Below are positions 45,101 to 56,461 of a DNA stretch of 64,000 nt, one piece after another. Under the pieces are notes generated by a model, which was not told the origin of the DNA, searched no databases, and saw only the letters and a list, made by a program, of their open reading frames with translations. Numbering within the stretch: the first letter of the stretch is position 1; each line of letters begins with the position of its first letter. The position numbers were made by a program, and so were the translations under genes. Source of the DNA: Collybia mongolica (Eukaryota > Basidiomycota > Agaricomycetes > Agaricales > Clitocybaceae). The stretch covers positions 3,224,001 to 3,288,000 of the forward strand of contig JAAXNY010000006.1 in the NCBI GenBank assembly GCA_013420905.1, written 5' to 3'.

Positions 45101-45968
45101 GAGATGAGTCTTGGTCCTGATGGAAGTAGACGCGTTTTGCGTATCAAACGAATGGTATTATTTCTACGCAGAATTCATGTCTTTCTACTTATACCATGGC
45201 ATGTAGATCAATGGGGAGTGGCAGACAGAAATCATCCGAGACCCAGCCGTCATACGTGCGTATGTCCGGGGCCGACAAGCTCTCGAAGAGGAAGCAACCT
45301 TGGCCGACAGCCTGGCGCCCACTGGTGATGCTGACAAAGACAAGCGAGCGAAGAAACGGTATGCCATCCTTTTTAAAGCAAGGAGTAACATTGATCCGGG
45401 CCATATCGTCTCTAGGTTAGAAGAAGAGATCGCCAGGATGAAGAAGAACCAAGAACGTCGCCTTCACAGAAAGAACGCCAAAATTGTCAAGGAAGGTGGC
45501 ACCCCAATGCAGCTCAACCGTCCGGTTAAACCTGATACTACGGTATATGCTGATCTATCATTCGGTATCCTTACTATACAGATTCACTCAATTTTCAGAG
45601 GCGTTGTGGACACTGCGGGCAAATGGGGCACATGAGTATGCCGAATGAATCTGTTCCTGCCATTATTTGATACATCTTGACTTTCAGAAACTAATAGAAA
45701 ATGCCCTCGATGGGCTGAGTTCAACAGTGGTACTGCGCCTATCACACCAACAGCGCCTGGGTCCGCGACGAGTCCTCCACCAGCTAGTGCAAGCTTACCA
45801 AATCTTGGATTCAACCGAGGTCCGACAAACACATCTTTTGGATTTCCGGCGGCTGTTCCATCACCTCTCGCCACGAGCCCCCCCATGTCTGCCGTAGATG
45901 ATGATCTTGTTCCTCCTACACCCTCTAGCCTGGGCCCCAAAATCAAGCTTACCCTCAAACGGAATTAA
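42129..45968 (+). CDS. TAF1: TFIID subunit TAF1
   Basis: TAF1 is the largest TFIID scaffold subunit. The N-terminal part MSTQDENDAISALTGFSLNH resembles the TBP-binding region, followed by an acidic stretch. RKSRLTKRPFQVETVYPRKK leads into the long DUF3591 core: VPVNMPLHDRTFDLVLLSNW, LEPQDESPFMKFGYVYPGQT, PALYNNLVRAPLFRHKP, FLVVRS, NLFVVGQTYPVTEVPGPHSR, GPHQGFWRLKP and AQAKAML-like KAMLRLHGDGDP. Near the end is a zinc knuckle, RRCGHCGQMGHMKTNRKCPR. About a dozen introns occur. No bromodomain follows, as in yeast TAF1. The stop after KLTLKRN is at 45966-45968. The methionine three codons upstream (42120) is an equally possible start. Confidence 0.93.
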
Positions 45969-46239
45969 CTTGGGTCATTGTAGACACTATCTCTACTCGC
46001 ACCTCAAGCATGCACTGATTCTGTAATATATAGTTGCTGTAATAGTATTTTGAATCAAAAACTAGTTTAGCCGTGGTGGCATACAATAATGAGCTTCATA
46101 ATGCCCCAGAGGATTACGACGCACAATACATTGGCCTTTATAAGTATACATAACTAGGAAATACGGATATCGATAGTAAAGATCAAGAAAAGGTAGAGTA
46201 ACAAGAAGAGACAGCAGGATGGTGAGAAAATTGACATGC

Positions 46240-48711
46240 TTAAGCTGCGGCCATCTCGACATCGCGTAAGCCTTCACTCTCATACAAGGGACGAAGATTC
46301 CCCTCCTGGGGAGCGACCCGCCCAAATCGCTTTCTATAATCATGGTTGATGGTGACGATCATGTCCATGATCAAATTGGCGTGGCGCTGTCGCTCCTCGT
46401 GGGATGTGACCTCCTTCGACCATGTGTCCAACTCAATCTTCCCTATATCCTTCGATAACTCCTCAGATTCTGAGGAACGGGAACCGAGTGCAGGAGAACC
46501 AGCAATGGATCGGAGGCTGGGAAGAACGGTGGTGCGGACGAGAGGGGAAGAGTGCGACGAACTGGGTGTCGATTCCCGGGATGGAGGCGATGGCGACCTG
46601 TAGAAGCGCTGCATGGGAGGAAGTTTATACTGCACATCACCAGCGGTGAGAAGGGGGTAAAGAGAATCAGACTTGGAGGGGGATGCAGTTGTTGTGAGTT
46701 TAGCCGGCGGGCCCCGATGTATTTCCGTCGTGAATGTTGGCTCAACGGCCTCGGCTCGAGTAGTTTGAGTTCCAGGTGCGGTCTTCAAAGGGATAATGGT
46801 GCGCATCGATTTGGGCATGTAATCTGGGCGTGCGAGGTGGGGAACAGGTGGGGCTCCTCTCGAACTGTGTAAATAGTCAAAGGTAGCAACAGAATCGGGC
46901 ATGGACAGAGGGATTTGAGGAGGCGTGGTGTTTATGGGAGTCGAGACAGTTGAGTGAGGGGAACTACTCTCGAGAGGGGGAGTAGGATGGTGGTAATGTT
47001 GGCCCGCAAACGACGTATTTGTAGGGTGGTACTTTGCAGAATTGCGACGATTACTTTGAGGTGGGCAATAGTCATTGCCATTTGATTGATACATGGAAGA
47101 CTCATTCATGTTCCCGTACACGTTATAAGCACCATTCTGGACAGAGGGATGGTTTGACCTCGAAAGATTGTAGGCATTATTGGCAAATTGCTGTTGTGAC
47201 TGAGCGGTTGTATACGGAGCGTCGGAGGAAAAATTTGAGCTAGATGTGGGACTAGGGCCAGGAATTCCAGGCATTCCAGCGAGACCAAGTTGACCAAGAC
47301 TTACGGCATCAAAGTAGGCGTCAGAAGAAAATCCCTGACTGCCGTTATGCGGTTGGCCACCGGACTGTTGTTGCTGGTGTTGTTGTTGGCGGCCTCCACC
47401 TGAGGAAACATCACGGCCAAGCGTCACCAGGAACTCATTAACAGCTGCCAATTCTTCCGGGGTACGTATGTCAAGGGAAACGGAACGCGGGTTGAAACCG
47501 TTCCCGCCATGATTCCCGTTTCCGTTATGTGGAGGATATGACATGCTATTCAACCGTTCTGCCATGCCTGGTCAAGAGTGTGAGAAAGCCGGATTACCTG
47601 GGTTCGGGATATAAATGTACATACGAGGGTCGTAAGAAGGGTTAACACGACGCTTCTTCATATCTGTAAAGAACTCGTCAACACTGTAGTCATGTGACCT
47701 TTTAGAACCCGTCGGAACAGAGGGATTCCCCTCAGAACGCAAGACCTCCCAAGCAGGGAGTTGTTGGTTCTGCAAGAAAATTTCATGTGATGAATGGTGA
47801 GGATGATGAAGGGAGGAATGACCGAGTTCCGGTGAAGGTGTCGACAAAATACCGAAGTGAGATGCTTTATGTATACGGAAATAAGGAAACAGCAACGGAA
47901 TGATGGCAGTGAGGACATACCGTCCGAGCCGGACGAAGAGTGGGACTTGGACCGAGAAACAGGACCCCTAAGCGTTGCGCTATTAGAAGATGACTTTGAG
48001 GAGGTGCTCTTGGAATCGGGCATCCGTGAAGCGGAATCGCCGCGCACTCGGGATACATATGCGGGATCGACTACGGTAATCGCCTTGGAATGTTTATGTT
48101 GTTGATGGTGTTCCTCTGTATGGATCTTTTCATGTTTCTTGAGATCCTGAGGACGTTTGAAAGACTTTTTACAAATCTAAATGGTTCGAATGAGCTGAAT
48201 TGACAGAGGGGAGGGAGTGTTATTAAATGAGCAGCTACCTCGCAAACATGGGGCTTAAGTGGGGTGTGGACTGAGCGACTTGAGAGTAAATATCTCTGTG
48301 AGAAGGCTATAGATGAGATGACCCACCTCTCAAGTGACTGGTGATATGATCACGCTTCGCACAAGTAGTACCACAATCCTTCCATTTGCAAGTGAGACAG
48401 AGGTTGTTTGTGCTTTTCCTACCAATGTGGTCGTTACAGAGGTGGTTATAAAGAGCTTCAGGATCAGCAAATGACTGGGAACAGTCGATCCATAGACATT
48501 TGTGGACAGGGGGTACGTCGGGGGACTTGTTGTGAGATTCTGGGGCAGGAGAAGGCTCTGAGGGGGAGTGGGCTTGATTTGGAGAGGAGACAGTGGGGGA
48601 GGGGGGAAGTTGGGCGGTCATGTCGAAGAACCAATTGTGGGCTGGTGGGAGCAGAGAATGCTCAAGAATATCCAAGGGTACCAGATCTCTGGTAAGAAAA
48701 TGAGCGGTCAT
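46240..48711 (-). CDS. RIM101: pH-responsive C2H2 transcription factor RIM101/PacC
   Basis: RIM101/PacC is activated by proteolysis at alkaline pH and binds GCCARG. Three C2H2 fingers lie near the N-terminus: [40 protein letters not shown], and [11 protein letters not shown] with [18 protein letters not shown] across two introns, all with the spacing of PacC. Downstream are a serine-rich region, [20 protein letters not shown], the conserved [20 protein letters not shown], a glutamine-rich stretch, and a C-terminal block [19 protein letters not shown]. Start 48711 opens the frame; the methionine at 48621 ([13 protein letters not shown]) is a reasonable alternative. The intergenic region upstream is loaded with its own predicted binding hexamer. 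Confidence 0.93.
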
Positions 48712-48736
48712 GATGTTTTAAAGTCAGTGTTTTTGC

Positions 48737-49395
48737 GCCAAGACTGAGACGTTGATCACAAACTCTTGTTTTGACGCCAAGACTTTCTTTTGCTCACCGC
48801 CAAGTTCCCCCTTTTTTTTTTCCCAGCCCTTGCTTGGCAGAAAATTCAATATTCAAGATGCATTCACTCTTATAATCCTTTCCTTCCTTCCTGCCTTCCC
48901 TCACTCGACCTACATACACATGAAAAAACTCAAATCTAATCATCGCTTGGCATCCCCTTGCCAAGCCATACCATGTCCTTTGATGTCCGGCGACCCCCAT
49001 CCAAGGAGATATTGCGGCGAGTAATACTCTGCCGAGATCCCAAGAGGTACCTCCGGAATCACCCAACTTGCGATTCCGGAGGTCGAGCGACTGCACATAT
49101 CCGAACAATTTGTAAATACAACCAACCCCTAGGCAATCGAGGATCAATTTCGTCCTATCCCTGACCCAAATACTGCCTCATCAGAATCGAAGACTGCATG
49201 ATCAAATAGTTCCGTCGGTCCAACTGCCAAAACACACAGGATCACAGAAAGATCATATATGTGTATTAGTATGCTAAGGATCGCCAAGAAAAACAGAGCC
49301 TTTTTCCAGGACTTGGCTGAGATCGAGTCGATCCGATCGCCTTGGCAAATGGGGCCTTTCAGGAGGCTGGGCGTTGGCGAGACAACATTGCCAAG
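48737..49395. promoter_or_regulatory. Cluster of ten GCCAAG (PacC/Rim101) sites upstream of RIM101
   Basis: GCCAAG occurs on the plus strand at 48737, 48776, 48799, 48960, 49283 and 49390, and on the minus strand (CTTGGC) at 48833, 48946, 49312 and 49341. Random sequence would give about 0.3 in this length. The hexamer is the established PacC/Rim101 site. The region belongs only to RIM101, because the other neighbour ends here. Autoregulation is inferred. Confidence 0.8.
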
Positions 49396-49664
49396 TATTG
49401 CCCCACCAGTTGAGGGTCATGTTGCAACAAAACCTCACGCCCTGGATCCCGCTGTGTCGATATCATGCGGCATGCACTCGGCGTATTATTACTGTAAATA
49501 CGTGGATTGTATAACTCGCATGTGCAGTATGTAGAATTTGAAGAGGATTAATGCTTCGTTAGAGCTGGGTCTTGTCCCTAAATGTCTAACCAGTTGGTTG
49601 TCCATACATCATTGAACTCATCCACTTAAAGAAATACTATACGCTACATACATGTAAACTCACT

Positions 49665-50387
49665 TCATTGAGCATCGGTCTCCTCGTTATCTACGTTTAC
49701 TCGAAGGACCTTGACCCACTCTCGGTAGTTGAAATTCCCTTGCCTGTCCGTGAAAGGGCCTCTGAGGAATCGGTCGATCTATCGGTGTAAGGCCAAGCGT
49801 TCAAACCTGTTAAAAATGGCCATCAGTGGACGACACACCTCTCGTTCATCCATCCTCTCCGCAACTTCACTCAGCCACTTTCTCATTTCGTCAACCTTCA
49901 CCATCCCTGTATCGTTCTCATCGAAGGATTCAAACGCCTCGATTAGTTCCGCTTCCGTATCGAACTCGAAGAGTCGCTCGCTCATCATCGTCAGGAACAT
50001 CGTAAAGTTGATACCCCGGTCCGCTGAGGGGTCTTCCTGGTACGGTGACTTGCTATGGCCTCCGGGGCGTGCGCTCAGTAGGTCATCCATCATCTTCGTT
50101 GAAGGTGTAATACCTGTGGCGGGGAAGAGTCAGGATGCCGCATTCTGTACAAATGGAGCAGCCTATGGCAAACCCAGACTCGTGAATATCTCTTTCAAAT
50201 CACTTTCGTTGACCCACCCATCCTTGTCGTGATCAATCAGTTGAAATGCCTCCTTGAACTGTTGTATCTGAGGGGCCTGAAACAGAGAAAACACGCCTGA
50301 AGGTTCACGGCGCGCGCGCGATTTCTGGGCCTTTGTAAGTTTCGACGGCGTAGGATTAGGTGATAAGTAGTCCGGGTATCTCGACAT
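49665..50387 (-). CDS. RLC1: Myosin regulatory light chain (EF-hand)
   Basis: Three exons encode about 200 residues. The N-terminal extension MSRYPDYLSPNPTPSKLTKA and the basic RARREPSGVFSLF include a serine context like the phosphorylation site of regulatory light chains. The first EF-hand, FQLIDHDKDGWVNESDLKEI, keeps acidic calcium ligands. The second half, MMDDLLSARPGGHSKSPYQE, INFTMFLTMMSERL and FESFDENDTGMVKVDEMRKW, matches the myosin light-chain pattern. The end is NFNYREWVKVLRV. Introns lie at about 50170-50110 and 49830-49770 (62 nt, phase 0). It should bind the neck of a type II myosin in cytokinesis; a calmodulin-like protein is less likely given the N-terminal extension. Confidence 0.85.
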
Positions 50388-50571
50388 GATGCTCGGGTAA
50401 CTGGTCGAAAAGGTGGTGGCGGATACTCAAAGCGCTAAACGCAAGAGAAGCACATTTGTGGCTGTGTCATCATTCCGGACGCCCTGAGTCTTCCCCCTTA
50501 TCTCGGCATTCAATTTCTATGAAATATTCAAGTGCAACCCCATATGCCGTGTCAGGATTCTACACCACTCG

Positions 50572-51567
50572 TTACATGCTAACACCTTTTGAATATTCTT
50601 TCCACATGATAAAGAGAACCCAACTTTTTGGAAGCCATCTCATCAACCAAAAAAGCCACGTCTTCCCCCCAACCAACAAATATAGCGGTGGACTAGAATG
50701 CAGAGCCTTTGCAACGACCTGCTTCGCAAACACTTCTGTTGGCATTGTGTCAGGCGTCTGACTCGCGTATACACGTTTGAGGATATTGGGCAAATAAGCC
50801 GTATAAAGACTATCTTGTGGGAGCTTGTAATCGCGCCCACCATTAGCGGATATGTTGGATTTCACTGCGCCAGGGGCAATATGCAAGACAGAGATATTGA
50901 ACGGCTTGCACTCCATAGATAGGACGTCACTTAAACTCTGTGCAGCAGCTTTTGAAGCACAGTACAGACCATTCCATGGTGTCGCACTATCACGATTTAG
51001 TACCATATATAGGAAAGTCGTGCTGCGTATTTGAACCACTTACAGCTCGCCAACAATGGAGCCGATGTTGACAATCACCCCACTGCGTCGCTTTGCCATA
51101 ACTGGGATGACTGCTTTCGCCACGCGCAAAATGGCATAAGTGTTGGTGTCGAACATCCGCTTGACGTCCTCGAGAGATTGATCTATCAAGGGACCTGTCC
51201 AAAACTTTTTAAACTACGAGATAACGCAAGCGTTCTCCGAAGCGCACCCGGAATGAAGAAACCAGCATTGTTGACAACGAGGTCTATCTTTCCCTCCGCA
51301 GTCACGACGTGCTGAACAACATTGTTGACGTTTTCGTCAATGTTCACATCAAGAGCAAGCTTTTCAATAGTCTTGTCCTGGAAATCTCCAATAGAGTCCA
51401 ATCTACGAGACGTCGCGTACACTTTGCATCCGTGCCGGGCAAATTCTTCACAACTATACGGGGATTTATGGGTTGTATTTGTAAAAAAAAAAAAAACAGA
51501 GACCGACTCACAGGGCGAAACCAATCCCCCCAGTAGTGCATCCAGTCACAAGAACGACGCGAGACAT
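50572..51567 (-). CDS. Short-chain dehydrogenase, AYR1-like acyl-DHAP reductase
   Basis: Four exons encode about 285 residues of the classical SDR family. The start MSRVVLVTGCTTGGIGFAL contains the TGxxxGxG cofactor motif; ARHGCKVYATSRRLDSI, LDVN, VVNNAGFF, a serine in NIGSIVGEL and the catalytic YCASKAAA follow. The C-terminus has a hydrophobic segment KTWLFWLMRWLPKSWVLFIM, which fits lipid-droplet or ER attachment. The closest named family is 1-acyldihydroxyacetone-phosphate reductase AYR1, which makes lysophosphatidate, but SDR specificity cannot be fixed from sequence. The first intron carries a run of 15 T on the coding strand. The gene diverges from the PLC-like gene. Confidence 0.85.
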
Positions 51568-51948
51568 GGATAGAAACGTTGTTTAATTTAAGCACCCTAT
51601 AACTCGGAGTCGCGACACTACCGGTTCCGGCGGCTACTGCTATCCGCGCCGCACTGCGCTTGGTATTTTCTTCTACTTTGTGTAGGGATTTGCAGTATAG
51701 AGAACTCAACAATGGAAAAAAGAGACATGTGTGTACTGCCTCTGGCGATCTCCGAGAAGTGTATTTTGAAGTGTTATGATAGTTTGCGGCGAACAATACT
51801 GATTGTGATGCACGCGAAGGCCACCTCTCCAAGTCTCCACCTTCCTTTCCTCACCCACCTGTCTCATCTCCTCATCCCCGCTTTATTCTCATTGCTTTCC
51901 TTTAGCACATCTTGCTTCACATTTAAACGTTCACAGTCTCTTTCACTT
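51568..51948. other. Divergent promoter region
   Basis: About 380 bp between the SDR and the PLC-like gene. An in-frame ATG at 51712 upstream of the PLC-like gene is not used in my model because the signal peptide begins at 51949. Pyrimidine-rich sequence near 51830-51930 is typical of fungal promoters. Confidence 0.45.
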
Positions 51949-53435
51949 ATGCCTCTATTGTCGAAGTATCTCACGCGGGCCGTGATCACTTTGTTCTTTT
52001 CCGCCACCGTAGTTCAAAGCCTGGCTCCTGTGCGACGGGCTACGGTATGTAATGGACATGCTGAGTTGTGTGAAAAAAGCTACGGGAGTGTCTCCTTTGT
52101 TGGTGCGCATGATTCCTATGCAATAGGATCACGCAATACGGGTAGGATTCTCCTCAATCCTCCTCAATCCTTTGCATTGACACTCGCATAAGTTACTGTC
52201 AATCAAGACCAGTCCAGTATGTTGTATCCCCTCGATTTAATCATCACATATGATTAAACCAGTTCCACAGTCACACAACAATTGGATGATGGAGTTCGGA
52301 TGCTGCAGATGCAGGCGCACCTAGAGAAGGGTGAGATTCGACTCTGTCACACCAACTGTGTAAGCCTTCAAACCATTAGACCTTATAAATTACTATTCTT
52401 ATCATCCCGAAGCAACTTTATGATGGCGGGAGTTTGCAAGAATTATTGGGTAAAGGTGAGCACCATAGTCCATGTAAATATCTGAGTACTTGAATACAAT
52501 GTGACCCTCTTAGTCAAGACCTGGCTCGATGCGAACCCTAACGAAGGTGTGCTGATCAATGCTCGTGCTTGTTCGGTTTCCCTCTAACAGTCACGGTATT
52601 TTTTATACTCTCCAGTCCTTTCCCTCCTCATTGTGAATATCGACAACGTTGCTGTGGCGCAATATGACACGGTCTTCAAGGCAGCAAGTCTCGATACTGT
52701 TTCTTTTGTACCTGAGGTAGCCCCCGTACCCGTCTCAGGCTGGCCAACTCTTGGATCAATGATTGATTCGGGGAAGCGCCTTGTAACGTTCCTTGATAAC
52801 GGTGCTGAGTCAGGCTCCGTACCATACTTGATCAACGGTAGGTGTCTTAAATAACATGAAATATTTGTTTTTACTGATTTATTTCATGGATGACTTAAGA
52901 GTTCACCAATATCTGGGAGACGGCTTTCAACGTTGTTGACCCAAATCTCTTTGATTGCACTGTTAACCGAACTAAAGGAGACGCGGCAACCCAAATGTAT
53001 CTCATCAATCACTTCCTGGATAAGCTCTTACTTGGCCAGCCAATACCTGATGTCTCCAAGTTGAATGTAACAAACGCTGCTAGTGGGCCTGGTTCCTTAG
53101 GAGCTCACGTAGATACTTGCGTCGCGTTGAACACAAGGCCACCAAATTTCATGCTCGTTGATGTAAGTTCCAGCCCTCTGAAAACGACGTTCAATTTGTT
53201 GATCCTTTCCCAGTTTTATGAGTTTGGGAGCGGATCAGTTTTCGAGGTTGCTGCCAGGCTTAACAGTGTGCAATATAGCCCAACTACACCCATCGCCTCT
53301 CCTGTATCGACATCCGCCTCTGGCGGCTCGTCTAGCCCTAACGAAAATGGCGCCGCTGCCATAAGCCATAGCCACCTGACAGCATTTGTGTCAGTCTTTG
53401 CCAGTATCGTTTTTGGTGCTTATTGCTTGGTCTAA
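51949..53435 (+). CDS. Secreted, probably GPI-anchored PLC-like phosphodiesterase
   Basis: The start at 51949 opens a signal peptide, MPLLSKYLTRAVITLFFSAT, ending near VVQSLA. The PI-PLC X-like domain shows the two catalytic-type histidines, in SFVGAHDSYAIG and in IRLCHTNC, with DDGVRMLQMQAH between them; LTILIVNIDNV, SGWPTLGSMIDSGKRLVTFL, LFDCTVNRTKG and MYLINHFLDKLLLGQP follow. The tail, rich in serine and threonine, ends in a hydrophobic run LTAFVSVFASIVFGAYCLV after small residues, the pattern of a GPI-attachment signal. At least six introns are needed; those between 52150 and 52620 are least certain. The reaction is likely phosphodiester cleavage at the cell surface; the calcium loop of true PI-PLC is not seen. 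Confidence 0.85.
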
Positions 53436-53573
53436 TGTCACGAAAACCGGCCACTTCTTTATATTCCACTAGACAATCCTGCGGACCTTGAGGGTTTTGA
53501 CCCTCCAGCTTTATAACTTAGATAGATCCGGACAATCAATTGCCGCTTGATAATTATGCACCAACCAAACTAT

Positions 53574-54763
53574 TCATCGCTTTCTTTCCAATCGCCATTT
53601 ATATACTCTGGGTTTGTATGTCTTCTCGTCCACCTTTTGCACTAGTGTAGTCCTCCTGCCTCTCCGTGCATCAACCTCATCCTCGTCATCTTGATCTTGA
53701 TCCTTACCACTCTCCACACTTTCAGTGTCCTTCAATTTTTTCCGACCACCCTTGCTCATCATCAAACGTTGCATTTCAAATTCTCGCTCCGCATATCTCA
53801 ACTGTGTGTCCCGTGCAAGTCGAGCAGAAAGCTCTTTCAAAAGTTGTCGTCGATTGAGCACTCCAACGTTCACGGGGTCTTCCAGCGGGGTCTTGTTCAT
53901 TGCGCCATCTTCACTTGGGTCTGAGAAGACCAGTAATGTCTGTATCTTCTTCCGGTCGTCCACAGACTTCCAACCCAGATCTGGGACTTGTGCTGGTGTA
54001 GGGGCACAAATCTCGTTGTCCTTCGAGGCTGAAACTCGTGCACGCTTATGTTTCCGCACTGGCACATGTTGAGTTGTGGGAGAATATTATGCAAGTCGTA
54101 CTCACTTTCTTCCTCAGAGTCCACGAAAATGATGTGGCTGGGCGTTTGACGGCCTTTGCCTTTTTTGAGCCCTCTTGGGTCCGCAGAAATGATCCCGGCA
54201 TTGGCTAGAATTTGGCGTTCTTCTTCGTCAAGATCATCACCATCTCCATCACGAATTCCATGCTCTCGGAGACCGGGCTTTACCAAGTCTGCCAATGCCA
54301 TTAGTTGGTTTTTGAGTTTGTCGATTTTCTGGAATCAATGAATAATGGATTTGGTGGTGTAATTTTGAAACCCACTTTGAGACCTGCAGTTCTGACCGTG
54401 CGAACATAGTTCTCGTCTTGGGTTTTGAGCACCTTGACGATGTCGGTTGGAAGGGCAACGTTGCCTCTATCTTTCATGTGGACGCCACCCTAGAAAAAAT
54501 ACCATCATTACCTGGGCAGATATCGCGAGGATTTGACCCGCCTTCGTCTTTTGATTGCGCATGGAAAAGTAGAACTCATCCTTATTCTTCTCGGCAGCTT
54601 TTTGCTTCAGACGGGTCAAGCGGTCCTGCTTTGAATGGTAATCGCGAGCACGCTTGACATAATCAGCATGTTTCTCGAGGATCCCAAGTTTAGATCTGTG
54701 TGCAAGCTGGGAGCGTTCCTTGTGGTTGCGACGGTGAATGGAATTTCGCAGAGAGGAAGTCAT
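53574..54763 (-). CDS. UTP11: U3 snoRNA-associated protein UTP11
   Basis: UTP11 is a component of the small-subunit processome in the nucleolus. The protein starts [20 protein letters not shown] and continues [33 protein letters not shown], then [20 protein letters not shown] and [20 protein letters not shown] near the end; the terminus [16 protein letters not shown] is basic as in the family. Three introns lie near 54545-54490, 54385-54330 and 54110-54065. A long acidic/basic insert between about residues 150 and 220 ([13 protein letters not shown]) is less conserved. It is 145 bp from the divergent zinc-finger gene. Confidence 0.92.
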
Positions 54764-54908
54764 GGTAGGGATGAAGGTAGTCACGCGTGACATAAGCAAG
54801 TCACGGAGTAAGTTTACCAAGGATCGTCTCAAAAAAGCGAGTTGTGGGTGGGATTTCACAAAAATTCCTGCTGAAAGATAACTCCAAATATAACGACTTG
54901 TACCCAAT

Positions 54909-56180
54909 ATGAGCTTTCAGCATTTCCGCTTAGGAGATATTTCTCTCCACCAACCTCTTCCTCCTCATCTCACTCAACATCAGCCCTCAACTTCCACCTT
55001 TCCAGCTCAGGTCAATCCCAATTCTTTTCCTACCAATCTTCATTCAGCTTCTTCCTCTTCCACATCAAAACAGCCTTATGGCTCCGGGGATACCGACGAT
55101 GGATACACCTTGGTCTTTCCCAATCTCGAAGCCTTTCATGCATGGCGGGCCGCTGAGGAGGAGAAACAAGTAGTCGAGTTTGTCAAGGTGAGCCCAACTC
55201 CGAGTCGCACACATCTTCGTGCTCATTATCGGCAAAGGGTGACACCCATGGAAGCAAAGCAGTTCCACCTCGATTCAAAGATCATACCAAGTTAGTCTGT
55301 GCACGTCATTCACGTAGCGGCAGGAAAAAATATGTGAAGAAACACCCTGAGCGGGTCAGAAAGGTCCCTAGTCGTAAGGTTTGTTCCCGTGTCTCCTTGT
55401 TATGTACGGTGAAATCAACGCCAATGTTTTGCGGTAGCTGGAAGGACAGGGCTGCCCAGCATCCATCAGTTTCAAGACGTACTTTGACACAGATGAGGTT
55501 CGCGCATGCTGTAGGTATCGATAGTCGCTGTAGATCACTATAGTTAAACTATCTCTTTAGATATGTCGCAACATTCTCATGAAATTGGCCCCGCAAACCT
55601 TCCTTTTACTCGTCGCGGACGCAAGGCAGCTGTCCAGCGGGAGAAAGATCGATCTCAGAAGGAACTATCGTTGGCCGATTCTTCTACTCCTGCTTCGGGA
55701 GCAACTACGAACGCTGTAGCTGGACCATCATCTGTTCAGTCTGGTACTTTGTTCACATCCGCCGTGTCCATGCTCGCCCCGTTGCCCAGCCAACCTCAGT
55801 ATCAACAACAACCGCCTCCAGTTTTCAACTATACTTCTATGCCGGGATATGGCCTAACGGCAGTCCATCCTACCCATGACCGCTGGGAAAACATGGCAAC
55901 ATTGTTTCACTCCGTGCGTGAGAACGCTCGAGGGTTCGAATATCCTCCCGTGAGCGTCGCGGCGCTGGAATCAATATTGATTCGCTTATACCTTGAGAGC
56001 CCCCCAGTGGGTCCCGGGACAACACCCACAATGTCCACTGTCATCCAAAATGGATTAACACAAGCCAGACCTCCACCTCCTGTACAGACACTTCATAGCT
56101 CTCAACAGGTTAATGGACCTACGAGCAACGCCGCCGGCACAGAAGGTGTCAATGGGGCCGCTACAGAGGATAGCTCGTGA
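54909..56180 (+). CDS. WRKY/GCM1-type zinc-finger protein, possibly transposase-derived
   Basis: Four exons encode about 370 residues. After a proline/serine-rich start ([20 protein letters not shown]), residues about 60-190 look like the DNA-binding domain shared by FAR1, WRKY-GCM1 proteins and Mutator transposases: [59 protein letters not shown] and a final HSH. The ligand order C...C...HxH is the family signature. It is followed by [18 protein letters not shown] and a low-complexity tail, with no transposase catalytic core. It may be a domesticated regulator; the target is unknown. Introns fall at about 55191-55242, 55379-55437 and 55512-55560. Confidence 0.8.
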
Positions 56181-56461
56181 CTCCTTCGGTGAGTAATTCT
56201 AGCCTTTCTTAAAAACCTTTTTTCCCAATAATGGTCTACGGCCAGATTTTCTATTTGTTCGCTTCCGATACCGATACAGAAGTTGTAACAGTGTACCACT
56301 ACAGAGTGTATGGGAATGTATCTGCTGATATTTCTAAAGTGTACCTTGCTTCAATTTTTACCAAACGGCATTAATACCACGTGACATGACGCCTCTGCGG
56401 GTCCCGCGATTGATGACCTTCAATCAAACTTGGTTATAGGTTCCAATCATCTGCTCCCATC

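Noticed and set aside
47341..47410. Glutamine codon run in RIM101 as a microsatellite
   Set aside because: Mixed CAA/CAG codons and only about ten residues. Normal low complexity for this transcription factor, without a perfect repeat.
49259..49534. 91-codon open frame in the RIM101 upstream region
   Set aside because: Random-looking composition and it overlaps the GCCAAG cluster. Better explained as regulatory DNA.
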